Source: Labilithrix luteola
GTDB taxonomy: Bacteria; Myxococcota_A; Polyangia; Polyangiales; Polyangiaceae
NCBI GenBank assembly: GCA_026225435.1
Contig: JAMFST010000684.1
Location: 1-5,490 of the forward strand
DNA length: 5,490 nucleotides
Direction: 5' to 3'
Position 1 is the stretch's first letter; every line of letters starts with the position of its first letter. The notes under the pieces were generated by a model, which saw only the letters and a list, made by a program, of their open reading frames with translations, was not told the DNA's origin and did not search any database. A program made the translations under genes and the position numbers. This document shows positions 1-5,490 of this stretch, piece after piece.

Positions 1-127
<127 letters not shown>

Positions 128-143
128 CGGTGGGTGACGACGG

Positions 144-1055
144 CTAGGCGCGCTTCTTCGATCGCGTGGGCTTCAAGCAGTCGATGAGCGCCTTCAGCTT
201 CGGCGCGACGTGCGCGCGGCTCGGGTAATAGAGATAGAAGCCGGGGAACGGCACGCAGAAGCTCTCGAGCACGCGCACCAGGCGGCGCGAGGCGAGGTGC
301 TCCTCCACGGCGCCGTCGGTGACGTACGCGAGGCCGAGGCCGTCGAGCGCGGCGCTCACCATCAGCTCGCCGTCGTTGACCAGCATGCGCCCCTTCACGG
401 TGACGTCGAAGTCCTTCCGCGTGTCGGGATCGGTGAACTCCCAGCGGTAGACCACGCCGGTCGAGCGCCGCCGGTAGTTGATGCAATCGTGGGCGGGCAG
501 CTCGCGCGGGTGCTTCGGCTTCCCGTGCGCGCGGAAGTACGCCGGCGAGCCGACCACCGCCATGCGAATGTCGCCGCTGGCGCGCACGCCGATCATCTCC
601 TGCTCGACCATCTCGCCGATGCGCAGGCCGGCGTCGAAGCCCTGGGCGACGATGTCGACGAAGGCGTCGTCGATGGACAGATCGAGGTCGATGTCCGGAT
701 AGGCGGCGAGGAAGGCGGGGAGCTTGGGGGCGAGCACCTGCTCGTAACCGCGACGAGGGAGCGTGAGGCGGAGCACGCCGGCAGGGCGATCGCGCAGCTC
801 CCCGAGCGACTCGAAGGCGGAGCGCACGCCGTCGAGCGCGGGCCGGAGCTGCTCGACGAAGCGAGCGCCCGCCTCGGTGAGCCCGACGCTGCGGGTGGTG
901 CGCTGCAGCAACCGCACGCCGACCCGCTCCTCGAGCGCGCGGACGGTCTGGCTGACGGCCGAGGGGCTGACGCGCAGCTCGGCGGCGGCGCCGGTGAAGC
1001 TGCGCTTCTCGGCCACCAGCAGGAGCGTGCTCAGGCCGGAGAGGTCGTCGGTCAT
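144..1055 (-). CDS. LysR-family transcriptional regulator
   Basis: The protein has 303 residues, the normal LysR length. The N-terminal winged helix-turn-helix spans about residues 5-63: the recognition part reads SPSAVSQTVRALEERVG (30-46) and is followed by LLQRTTRSVGLTEAG (49-63), both typical of the family. The rest is a periplasmic-binding-protein-like effector domain (about 90-295), with PRRGYEQVLAPKLPAF near its start and DGLGLAYV in its second half. The pattern matches the CrgA/YafC-type branch whose members often sit beside oxidoreductases. The start is ATG 1053-1055; another ATG four bases upstream (1057-1059) is in a different frame that gives no recognisable protein. No clear Shine-Dalgarno sequence precedes it. 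The gene is divergent from the SDR at 1131, so it probably controls the SDR and itself through the shared 75-bp region. The inducer cannot be read from sequence. Confidence 0.95.
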   Translation of the reverse strand: MTDDLSGLSTLLLVAEKRSFTGAAAELRVSPSAVSQTVRALEERVGVRLLQRTTRSVGLTEAGARFVEQLRPALDGVRSAFESLGELRDRPAGVLRLTLPRRGYEQVLAPKLPAFLAAYPDIDLDLSIDDAFVDIVAQGFDAGLRIGEMVEQEMIGVRASGDIRMAVVGSPAYFRAHGKPKHPRELPAHDCINYRRRSTGVVYRWEFTDPDTRKDFDVTVKGRMLVNDGELMVSAALDGLGLAYVTDGAVEEHLASRRLVRVLESFCVPFPGFYLYYPSRAHVAPKLKALIDCLKPTRSKKRA

Positions 1056-1130
1056 TCATTAGAAATACTTCAAGGCTCGTCGCGATTCGACCGCTAACGC
1101 GGCGAAGTCAGCGGGCCTAGCTTCAACGGC
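1056..1130. promoter_or_regulatory. Divergent promoter/operator region between LysR regulator and SDR genes
   Basis: These 75 bp separate the two divergent starts and must hold both promoters unless they lie inside genes. Two overlapping imperfect dyads are visible: CCGCTAA (1091-1097), 10 bp, TCAGCGG (1108-1114), with 6 of 7 pairs matching; and TTCGAC (1086-1091), 9 bp, GGCGAA (1101-1106), with 5 of 6 matching. LysR regulators bind interrupted dyads, so these are candidate operator half-sites, though neither shows the classical T-N11-A spacing. The hexamer CTTCAA occurs twice (1068-1073 and 1121-1126). No convincing -35/-10 pair was found on either strand. The operator role is inferred from layout and the dyads. 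Confidence 0.35.
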
Positions 1131-1985
1131 ATGAACGACATCGCCAACGCCGCCTCCGCACCGTCTCCCGTCTGGCTCGTCACCGGCAGCTCCTCCGGCT
1201 TCGGCCGCGCCCTGGTGGAGGAAGCGCTCGCCCGCGGTCACCGCGTGGTGGCCACCGCGCGCGACCCCCGAACCCTCGAGGAGCTGGTGAGCCGTGCGCC
1301 CGATCGCGTCCTCGCCCTGCGCCTCGACGTGACCCGCCCGGAGCAGATCGACGCCGCCGTGGCCCAGGCCCTCGCCCGCTTCGGCACGGTCGACGTCCTG
1401 GTGAACAACGCCGGCGTCAGTGTCGTCGGCGCGGTCGAGGAGACCAGCGACGCCGAGCTGCGCACCACCTTCGAGCCGATGTTCTTCGGCGCAGTCGCCC
1501 TCACCCGCGCGCTCTTGCCGCACATGCGCGAGCGGAAGAGCGGCACCATCGTCCAGATCACCAGCGTCGGCGGGATCGTCACCTCCCCCGGCTTCGGCCC
1601 CTACTGCGCCGCCAAGCACGCCCTCGAAGCGCTCTCCGAGAGCCTCGCCGCCGAGCTGGCACCGTACGGCGTGCGCGTGCTCATCGTGGAGCCGGGCGCC
1701 TTCCGCACGAGCCTCTTCGGATCGGCCTTCCGCACCATGCCGGCGACCGAGCCTTACGCCGCGAGCGTGGGACCAGTCCGCGCCTGGGTGCAGAGCGAGG
1801 CCGGCAAGCAGGCGGGCGACCCCGCGAAGGCGGCGAAGGCCATCGCCGACGCCGTCGCCAAGCGGTCGCCCACGTTGCGCTTGCCGCTCGGCGCCGATGC
1901 GGTCAAATCGATCCGCGAGAAGCTCGCGCTCGTCAGCGCCGACGTGGATGCCACCGAGAGCATCGCCGCAGCGACGGCCTTCTGA
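1131..1985 (+). CDS. Short-chain dehydrogenase/reductase (SDR family NAD(P)-dependent oxidoreductase)
   Basis: This is a 284-residue classical SDR with one Rossmann domain. The cofactor motif TGSSSGFG is at 18-25, the structural NNAG at 92-95, catalytic Ser at 145 (QITSVGG) and the YxxxK pair at Tyr158 and Lys162 (YCAAKHALEALSESL). Strand 2 ends in ATARDP with Arg44 and no acidic residue before it, which favours NADP(H) over NAD(H). EPGAFRTSLF at about 187-196 forms the region after strand 6. At position 117 a Met (FEPMFFG) replaces the Asn normally found in this segment (xxNxFG), the fourth member of the Asn-Ser-Tyr-Lys tetrad. The start ATG 1131 has no good Shine-Dalgarno sequence, but the Rossmann fold begins at the usual distance. 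The protein probably reduces or oxidises a carbonyl/alcohol in the cytoplasm; the substrate is unknown. It is divergent from, and probably regulated by, the LysR gene. Confidence 0.93.
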   Translation: MNDIANAASAPSPVWLVTGSSSGFGRALVEEALARGHRVVATARDPRTLEELVSRAPDRVLALRLDVTRPEQIDAAVAQALARFGTVDVLVNNAGVSVVGAVEETSDAELRTTFEPMFFGAVALTRALLPHMRERKSGTIVQITSVGGIVTSPGFGPYCAAKHALEALSESLAAELAPYGVRVLIVEPGAFRTSLFGSAFRTMPATEPYAASVGPVRAWVQSEAGKQAGDPAKAAKAIADAVAKRSPTLRLPLGADAVKSIREKLALVSADVDATESIAAATAF

Positions 1986-2000
1986 GCCGCCGCGCGCCCG

Positions 2001-2966
2001 TCACCCGAAGTGGAACCCCGAGCAGCGCTTCCCCAGCACCTCCCCGCTGAACGCGGTGCGCCCCTGGTCGGCGCCCGCCGCGCCGGCGATCACCATCAGC
2101 GGCAGCAAGTGCTCCTCACGCGGGTGAGCGAGGCGTCCGCCGGGCGCGTCCGCCCACTTCGCCAGGCCGGCGTCGCGCTTGCTCGGCTCCGCGGTGCTCG
2201 TCTGCGCGAGCCACGCGTCGAACTGCTGCGCGAGGGGGTTCGCCCGCGGGTCGCCGAAGGCGCGCATGTTGTGGAAGCTCATGCCGCTGCCGACGATGAA
2301 GACCCCCTCGTCACGCAGCGGCGCCAGCGCGCGGCCGATGGCCAGGTGCTCGGCCGGGTCGAGCCCGGTCTTCAGCGAGAGCTGCACCGTCGGGATGTGC
2401 GCGTCGGGATAGGTGAGCTTGAGCGGCACGAAGGTGCCGTGATCGAAGCCGCGCGACGAGTCCGACGCCGAGTCGATCCCCGCGGCGCCGAGCAGCGTGC
2501 GCACCCGGGCCGCCAGCGCCGGCTCACCGGGTGCCGGCCACGTCAGGTGGTAGCTCTCGGGGGGGAAGCCGTAATAATCGAACAGCAGCGGCGGCGCCGC
2601 GCTGCTCATCACCGTCGGCACGTCCGCCTCCCAGTGCGCCGAGATCACCAGCAGCGCCTTGGGCGCCGTCTTCGGCAGCCTGGCCACCGAGACCAGGTAG
2701 TCGGTGAGCGCCGCCTTCTCCGCCGCATCCATCCCGATGTCGGCGAAGGGCCACGGGCCGCCGCCGTGCGGAAGGAACGCGACCGGCATGCGCCCGCCGC
2801 CGGCGCCGCCGGTGCGCTTGCTCGGATCGGCCGACGGACCGCCGCCGCCGCTCGCGTGCGACTCCGAAGGGGCCGCGAGCGCGACGATCGACGCGACCGC
2901 CGCCGCTCCTGCGATCCCCGTCACCACTGCCCGCCGCCCCGTCTGCTCGTTCCCGCTGCTGCTCAT
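2001..2966 (-). CDS. Class III extradiol dioxygenase (DODA/LigB type) with Tat-like signal peptide
   Basis: The protein has 321 residues from ATG 2964-2966. The catalytic domain starts near residue 60 and has the DODA/YgiD-type LigB signatures: PHGGGP (His67), SAHWE (His111), PPLLFDYYGFP (about 125-135), FDHG (His176), GSGMSFHN (about 226-233) and HPREEHLLPL (His281, His286). By family knowledge three His bind the metal and one near FDHG acts in catalysis, opening a catechol-type ring with O2. Typical members have about 260 residues and are cytoplasmic. Here the first 60 add a twin-arginine stretch (TGRRAVV, Arg11-Arg12), a hydrophobic run (14-32), a likely cleavage site after SHA (residue 38) and a Gly-rich linker, which suggests export by Tat. 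An in-frame GTG at 2982-2984 would add six residues; I prefer the ATG because it gives a compact signal n-region. The stop is 15 bp from the convergent SDR stop. The substrate is unknown. Confidence 0.9.
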   Translation of the reverse strand: MSSSGNEQTGRRAVVTGIAGAAAVASIVALAAPSESHASGGGGPSADPSKRTGGAGGGRMPVAFLPHGGGPWPFADIGMDAAEKAALTDYLVSVARLPKTAPKALLVISAHWEADVPTVMSSAAPPLLFDYYGFPPESYHLTWPAPGEPALAARVRTLLGAAGIDSASDSSRGFDHGTFVPLKLTYPDAHIPTVQLSLKTGLDPAEHLAIGRALAPLRDEGVFIVGSGMSFHNMRAFGDPRANPLAQQFDAWLAQTSTAEPSKRDAGLAKWADAPGGRLAHPREEHLLPLMVIAGAAGADQGRTAFSGEVLGKRCSGFHFG

Positions 2967-2986
2967 GAGCACCAGTGTGCACACGC

Positions 2987-3016
2987 AAAAGCGCCGGCGG
3001 GAGATCCCACCGACGC
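2987..3016 (-). terminator. Rho-independent terminator downstream of the ATP-grasp gene
   Basis: Read on the minus strand, GCGTCGGTGGGA (3016-3005) pairs with TCCCGCCGGCGC (3002-2991). In RNA this is a 12-bp stem in which 10 pairs are Watson-Crick and two are G-U wobbles, with a nominal 2-base loop (in practice the top pair opens to a 4-base loop). Four Ts follow immediately (2990-2987). It begins 42 bases after the ATP-grasp stop codon and ends about 20 bases before the dioxygenase ATG. The two wobbles would be A-C mismatches in a plus-strand transcript, and the U-run exists only in the minus orientation, so it is directional. No comparable structure was seen at the other gene ends. Confidence 0.75.
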
Positions 3017-3058
3017 TTCAGCGACTTGCACGGACGCAACGATGTGCGGGCCGTTCCG

Positions 3059-4285
3059 TCAGTCCGTGGGCTTGTCCTTGGGAGGCGCCGAGGCGAAGAA
3101 GTCGCCGCGGATCCGCTCGCGGTACGAATCGAGGAGCTCGGTGACGCGCTCGTAGCGCGGCGACTTCACGACCATGCCGACGTGGAAGCGCTTCTTCATG
3201 CGCCAGACGATCTCCGGATCGTTGTACCCGGTCGAGTCCGGCCACTCCTGCTTGGCGAGCGTCACCATGAGGGCGGCGTGGTCGTCCTTCGGCGTGGGCG
3301 CGACGTACGTGCCGTCGCCGCCGGCCATCTCCAGCTTGGCCCACTCGGCCCAGAGGTTCACGCCGGTGGCCGCCTCGACCAGATCGGTGATGCTGGCGCC
3401 GCCGACGCGGGCCGCGGTCTCGAGGAAGTAGGCCTTGCCGTCCTCCTTGCCGACGATGAACTCGGTGTGGGACGCCCCGCGCAAGAGGCGCATCGCCTTG
3501 AGCACCTGGGTGTTCGCCTCCACCAGCATCTCTGCCGTCTTCGACTTCGCGTCGAGGGTGCGGGTGGTGAAGATGTCCCCGTGGGTGACGTCGAGCGGCG
3601 GACGGCCGTAGCCGCTGGCACGCGCGAACAGCTGCTTGCCGCCTTCGGTCAGCGCGTCGACGTGGAAGATGTCGCCGGCGATGTACTTCTCGACCAGGTA
3701 GAACGACGAATTGTCGCCCAGGGCGTTGATGTGCCCCCACAGCTCGTCGGCGTTCTGCGCCTTCTTGATGCCGAGCGCGCCGGCGAGGAAGCGCGGCTTG
3801 AGGACCCACGGACCGGCCACGCGCTGGGTGAAAGCGTGGACCGTCGGGTGGTGGATGATGCCGCAGAACTCGGGGATGTTGAGCCCCGCCGCCTTCGCCT
3901 CCATGCGCATGGCGAGCTTGTCGCGGAAGTGATGCGTGGTGGTCGAGCCCATCCCGGGGATGCGCAGGTGCTCGCGCAGGGCGGCGGCGTTCTCCAGGTC
4001 GAAGTCGTCCATCGGGACGATGCGCGAGATCTGCTCGGTGCGCGCCAGGTAGGACACCGCCTTGATCGTGTGCTCGGTGTTCCAGATCTTGTCGACGTCC
4101 GGCATGTAGAAGATCTCGTCGATCTCGTCGGCCGGGAAGTTGTTGTCCCCGCGCAAGCTCTCGGAGGTCAAGAGGAGGGTGCGCCAGCCACTGCGCTTGC
4201 ACTGACGGAGGAAGTCCGCCCCCTTGTCGTAGCTGGCGATGGCGAGGATGGTCTTCGGTTCGGCTTGGTCGCTGGCGTTGGGCAC
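3059..4285 (-). CDS. ATP-grasp domain protein (carboxylate-amine/thiol ligase-like)
   Basis: The protein has 408 residues from GTG 4283-4285. Residues 11-120 look like a pre-ATP-grasp Rossmann-like domain (TILAIASYDKGADFLRQ at the start, IVPMDDFDLENAAALREHL near 90-107). The ATP-grasp fold follows: Lys163-Pro164 (VLKPRFLAGALGIKKA, with the Gly-containing phosphate loop at 169-175), LVEKYIAGDIFHVD with Glu199 at the adenine end, HTEF at 273-276, and the metal-binding region LETAARVGG at 288-296. Family members use ATP to form an acyl-phosphate and join a carboxylate to an amine or other nucleophile. The substrate cannot be read here. The usual ExN metal motif reads ETA, a variant that also occurs elsewhere in ATP-grasp proteins. 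A longer form from GTG 4355-4357 is possible, but its 24 extra codons include AAT, AGA, TGT, ACT and CGA, unlike the gene body, so I reject it. No clear Shine-Dalgarno sequence is present. A terminator follows the gene, and the M14 peptidase gene is divergent. Confidence 0.9.
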   Translation of the reverse strand: MPNASDQAEPKTILAIASYDKGADFLRQCKRSGWRTLLLTSESLRGDNNFPADEIDEIFYMPDVDKIWNTEHTIKAVSYLARTEQISRIVPMDDFDLENAAALREHLRIPGMGSTTTHHFRDKLAMRMEAKAAGLNIPEFCGIIHHPTVHAFTQRVAGPWVLKPRFLAGALGIKKAQNADELWGHINALGDNSSFYLVEKYIAGDIFHVDALTEGGKQLFARASGYGRPPLDVTHGDIFTTRTLDAKSKTAEMLVEANTQVLKAMRLLRGASHTEFIVGKEDGKAYFLETAARVGGASITDLVEAATGVNLWAEWAKLEMAGGDGTYVAPTPKDDHAALMVTLAKQEWPDSTGYNDPEIVWRMKKRFHVGMVVKSPRYERVTELLDSYRERIRGDFFASAPPKDKPTD

Positions 4286-4401
4286 AGCGCGCGCAGTACA
4301 CGCGAAACAGCTTGGTCGCCAGTGCCAGGAGCGTCTCCGCGGAACATTTTCCCGCACTTCGCTTGCTGGAATCGTCCGTTCTTGCCAAGGTCCGGCGCCC
4401 C
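4286..4401. promoter_or_regulatory. Divergent intergenic region between ATP-grasp and M14 peptidase genes
   Basis: These 116 bp separate the ATP-grasp start (4285) and the peptidase start (4402) and presumably hold promoters for both. The only AT-rich stretch is at 4343-4350 (AACATTTT), flanked by a small dyad GGAA (4341-4344), CATT, TTCC (4349-4352). No convincing sigma-70 or sigma-54 promoter was found. A weak purine run AAGG (4387-4390) lies 11 bases before the peptidase ATG and may serve as its ribosome binding site. GCTTGGTCGC occurs at 4310-4319 in this region and again at 4263-4272 just inside the ATP-grasp gene. The regulatory role is inferred from position only. Confidence 0.3.
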
Positions 4402-5490
4402 ATGCGCATTCACACCGAGCTCGAGGCCGGGCGGGCCCTCGTGGTCAAAGGTTTCGAAGGGGACGCGCCGGCTCGGCTGAACATCCTGCCCGACCCGGGT
4501 GACGTCCGCTTTCGCCAGTGGTTCTGCTTCGCCGTCGAGCCCGAGGCGGACGACGTCGCACGCACGGCGACGACGCCGCGGCAGGTGATCCTGGAGAACG
4601 CCTCGGCCTGCACATGGGCGCGCGGCTTGAAGGACTACCGGGTGGTCGTCTCGGCCGATGACGGTGAGACCTGGCGGCGCATCGCCACCGTCTACGACGG
4701 CAAGGCGCTGACCATCGATCTGCCCGAATCGGTGGAGACGAGCCGCCTCTACGTCGCCTACTACCCGCCCTACCCGGCGGCGCGGCTGGCGGCGCTCCTG
4801 GCGCGCGTCGACGCGGCCGGCGGAAAACGACGCGAGCTGGTACGCACCGACAGCGGGCTGCCGGTCCACTGCATCACCCTCGGGGTCGACGACACGCATG
4901 TCCCGCAGCTGTGGATCGTGGCGCAACAGCACCCCGGCGAGCACATGGCCGGCTGGTTCGCCGAGGGCTTCGTCGACCGCCTGCTCACCGCCGGCGCGCC
5001 GCTCCTCGCCAAGGCGCGCATCCACATCGTCCCGCAGATGAACCCCGACGGCGTCACCCGCGCCCAGCACCGCACCAACGGCGCCGGCCTGGACCAGAAC
5101 CGCCAGTGGGCCGCTCCGACGGAGAAATGTCCGGAGGTCGCCTCGGTGCGCGCGGCGATGCTGGAGACCGGTGTGGACTTCTTCCTCGACGTGCATGGCG
5201 ACGAGACCATCCCCTACGTCTTCATGCAGGGGACCAGCGCCATCCCTCGGCGCACCACCCGCATCGGGCGACTCGAGAGCCAGTTCGGCAAGGCGATGCT
5301 CGAGGCGAGCACCGATTTCCAGACCGAGCACGCCTACCCGCGCGAGAAGGGGCGCCGCGCGAACCTGTCGCTCGCCGCCAACTGGGTCGCCAACACCTTC
5401 CGCGCGATGGCCTTCACCCTGGAGATGCCCTTCTCCGACAACAACAACGCCCCCGACCTCGACCAGGGCTGGTCCCCGGCCCGCACCATC
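4402..5490 (+). CDS. M14 family zinc carboxypeptidase, cytosolic carboxypeptidase (CCP)-like (partial at right edge)
   Basis: The frame is open for 363 codons from ATG 4402 to the window edge; the stop lies outside. Residues 1-125 form the beta-rich N-terminal domain of CCP-like M14 enzymes: LEAGRALVV, FRQWFCFAV at about 37-45, and the closing YVAYYPPYP at 117-125. The peptidase domain shows the zinc site HPGE (His177, Glu180) and DVHGDE (His265), the substrate-binding NPDGV (214-218), Arg224 and NRQW (Asn233-Arg234), and the catalytic Glu341 in TLEMPF. All key residues are present, so it should be active. Family members remove C-terminal or side-chain-linked amino acids, often acidic ones, from peptides or proteins; eukaryotic CCPs deglutamylate tubulin. 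No signal peptide is seen, so it is probably cytoplasmic. Family lengths suggest only a few residues are missing. In-frame codons upstream of the ATG include only TTG as a start and lack family similarity. The ATP-grasp gene is divergent. Confidence 0.92.
   Translation, partial: MRIHTELEAGRALVVKGFEGDAPARLNILPDPGDVRFRQWFCFAVEPEADDVARTATTPRQVILENASACTWARGLKDYRVVVSADDGETWRRIATVYDGKALTIDLPESVETSRLYVAYYPPYPAARLAALLARVDAAGGKRRELVRTDSGLPVHCITLGVDDTHVPQLWIVAQQHPGEHMAGWFAEGFVDRLLTAGAPLLAKARIHIVPQMNPDGVTRAQHRTNGAGLDQNRQWAAPTEKCPEVASVRAAMLETGVDFFLDVHGDETIPYVFMQGTSAIPRRTTRIGRLESQFGKAMLEASTDFQTEHAYPREKGRRANLSLAANWVANTFRAMAFTLEMPFSDNNNAPDLDQGWSPARTI

Noticed and set aside
210..1097. Plus-strand open frame of 295 codons opposite the LysR gene
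   Set aside because: The antisense frame of a clear LysR gene; its sequence is rich in Glu/Ala/Gly/His and matches no recognisable fold.
1973..2002. GACGG...CCGTC inverted repeat at the convergent SDR/dioxygenase ends
   Set aside because: Only 5 bp of stem with a 20-bp loop and no T-run; expected by chance in GC-rich DNA.
1420..2127. Plus-strand open frame of 235 codons overlapping the SDR
   Set aside because: A Ser/Arg/Pro-rich shifted frame of the SDR, whose own frame contains all family motifs.
2175..2825. 12-bp direct repeat GCGCTTGCTCGG at 2175-2186 and 2814-2825
   Set aside because: Both copies encode a PSKR tetrapeptide inside the dioxygenase gene in unrelated parts of the protein; most likely coincidence of codon usage.
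4286..4357. N-terminal extension of the ATP-grasp protein from GTG 4357
   Set aside because: Its 24 codons include many codons that the gene body avoids and encode a Trp/Cys/Arg-rich stretch outside the fold. It is better read as upstream DNA.
3018..4409. Minus-strand 463-codon open frame overlapping the ATP-grasp gene
   Set aside because: An Arg/His-rich shifted frame of the ATP-grasp gene, which has clear family motifs in its own frame.
2010..4480. Two long plus-strand open frames (2010-3155 and 2975-4480)
   Set aside because: Both are antisense to the dioxygenase and ATP-grasp genes and have repetitive Val/Asp/Glu/Arg/Gly composition typical of antisense frames in high-GC genomes.
4168..5331. 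Minus-strand 387-codon open frame opposite the M14 peptidase
   Set aside because: The opposite strand codes an M14 peptidase with all zinc and catalytic residues; this frame shows no domain.

Overview
The window is very GC-rich and densely coding, with strong G/C preference at third codon positions, GTG as well as ATG starts and few good Shine-Dalgarno sequences. This fits a large-genome, high-GC proteobacterium-like organism. A myxobacterium (Myxococcota) is my best guess from the gene mix, but a high-GC beta- or gammaproteobacterium is not excluded. No insertion sequence, CRISPR array, rRNA or tRNA is visible.

Layout from left to right. Positions 1-127 hold the last 41 codons of a XerD-type tyrosine recombinase (+). 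It converges, with a 16-bp gap, on a complete LysR-type regulator (144-1055, -). The regulator is divergent, across 75 bp, from a short-chain dehydrogenase/reductase (SDR, 1131-1985, +). The SDR converges, with a 15-bp gap, on a class III extradiol (DODA/LigB-type) dioxygenase (2001-2966, -) that carries an N-terminal twin-arginine-like export signal. Upstream of the dioxygenase on the same strand is an ATP-grasp ligase (3059-4285, -), followed by a strong intrinsic terminator at 2987-3016. Across a 116-bp divergent intergenic region lies an M14-family, cytosolic-carboxypeptidase-like (CCP) zinc peptidase (4402 to the right edge, +), cut off by the window end shortly before its expected stop.

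Two functional modules are plausible. The first is a LysR regulator with a divergently transcribed SDR, a common arrangement in which the regulator controls the neighbouring oxidoreductase; the dioxygenase could be a separate gene acting on catechol-type compounds outside the cytoplasm. The second is the divergent ATP-grasp ligase and CCP-like carboxypeptidase. These chemistries (adding and removing amino acids at a carboxylate) resemble a modification writer/eraser pair, but the link is only inferred from position. All genes belong to recognisable families. The unusual points are the exported form of the dioxygenase, the loss of the usual catalytic Asn in the SDR, the terminator directly in front of the dioxygenase, and the ligase/peptidase pairing.
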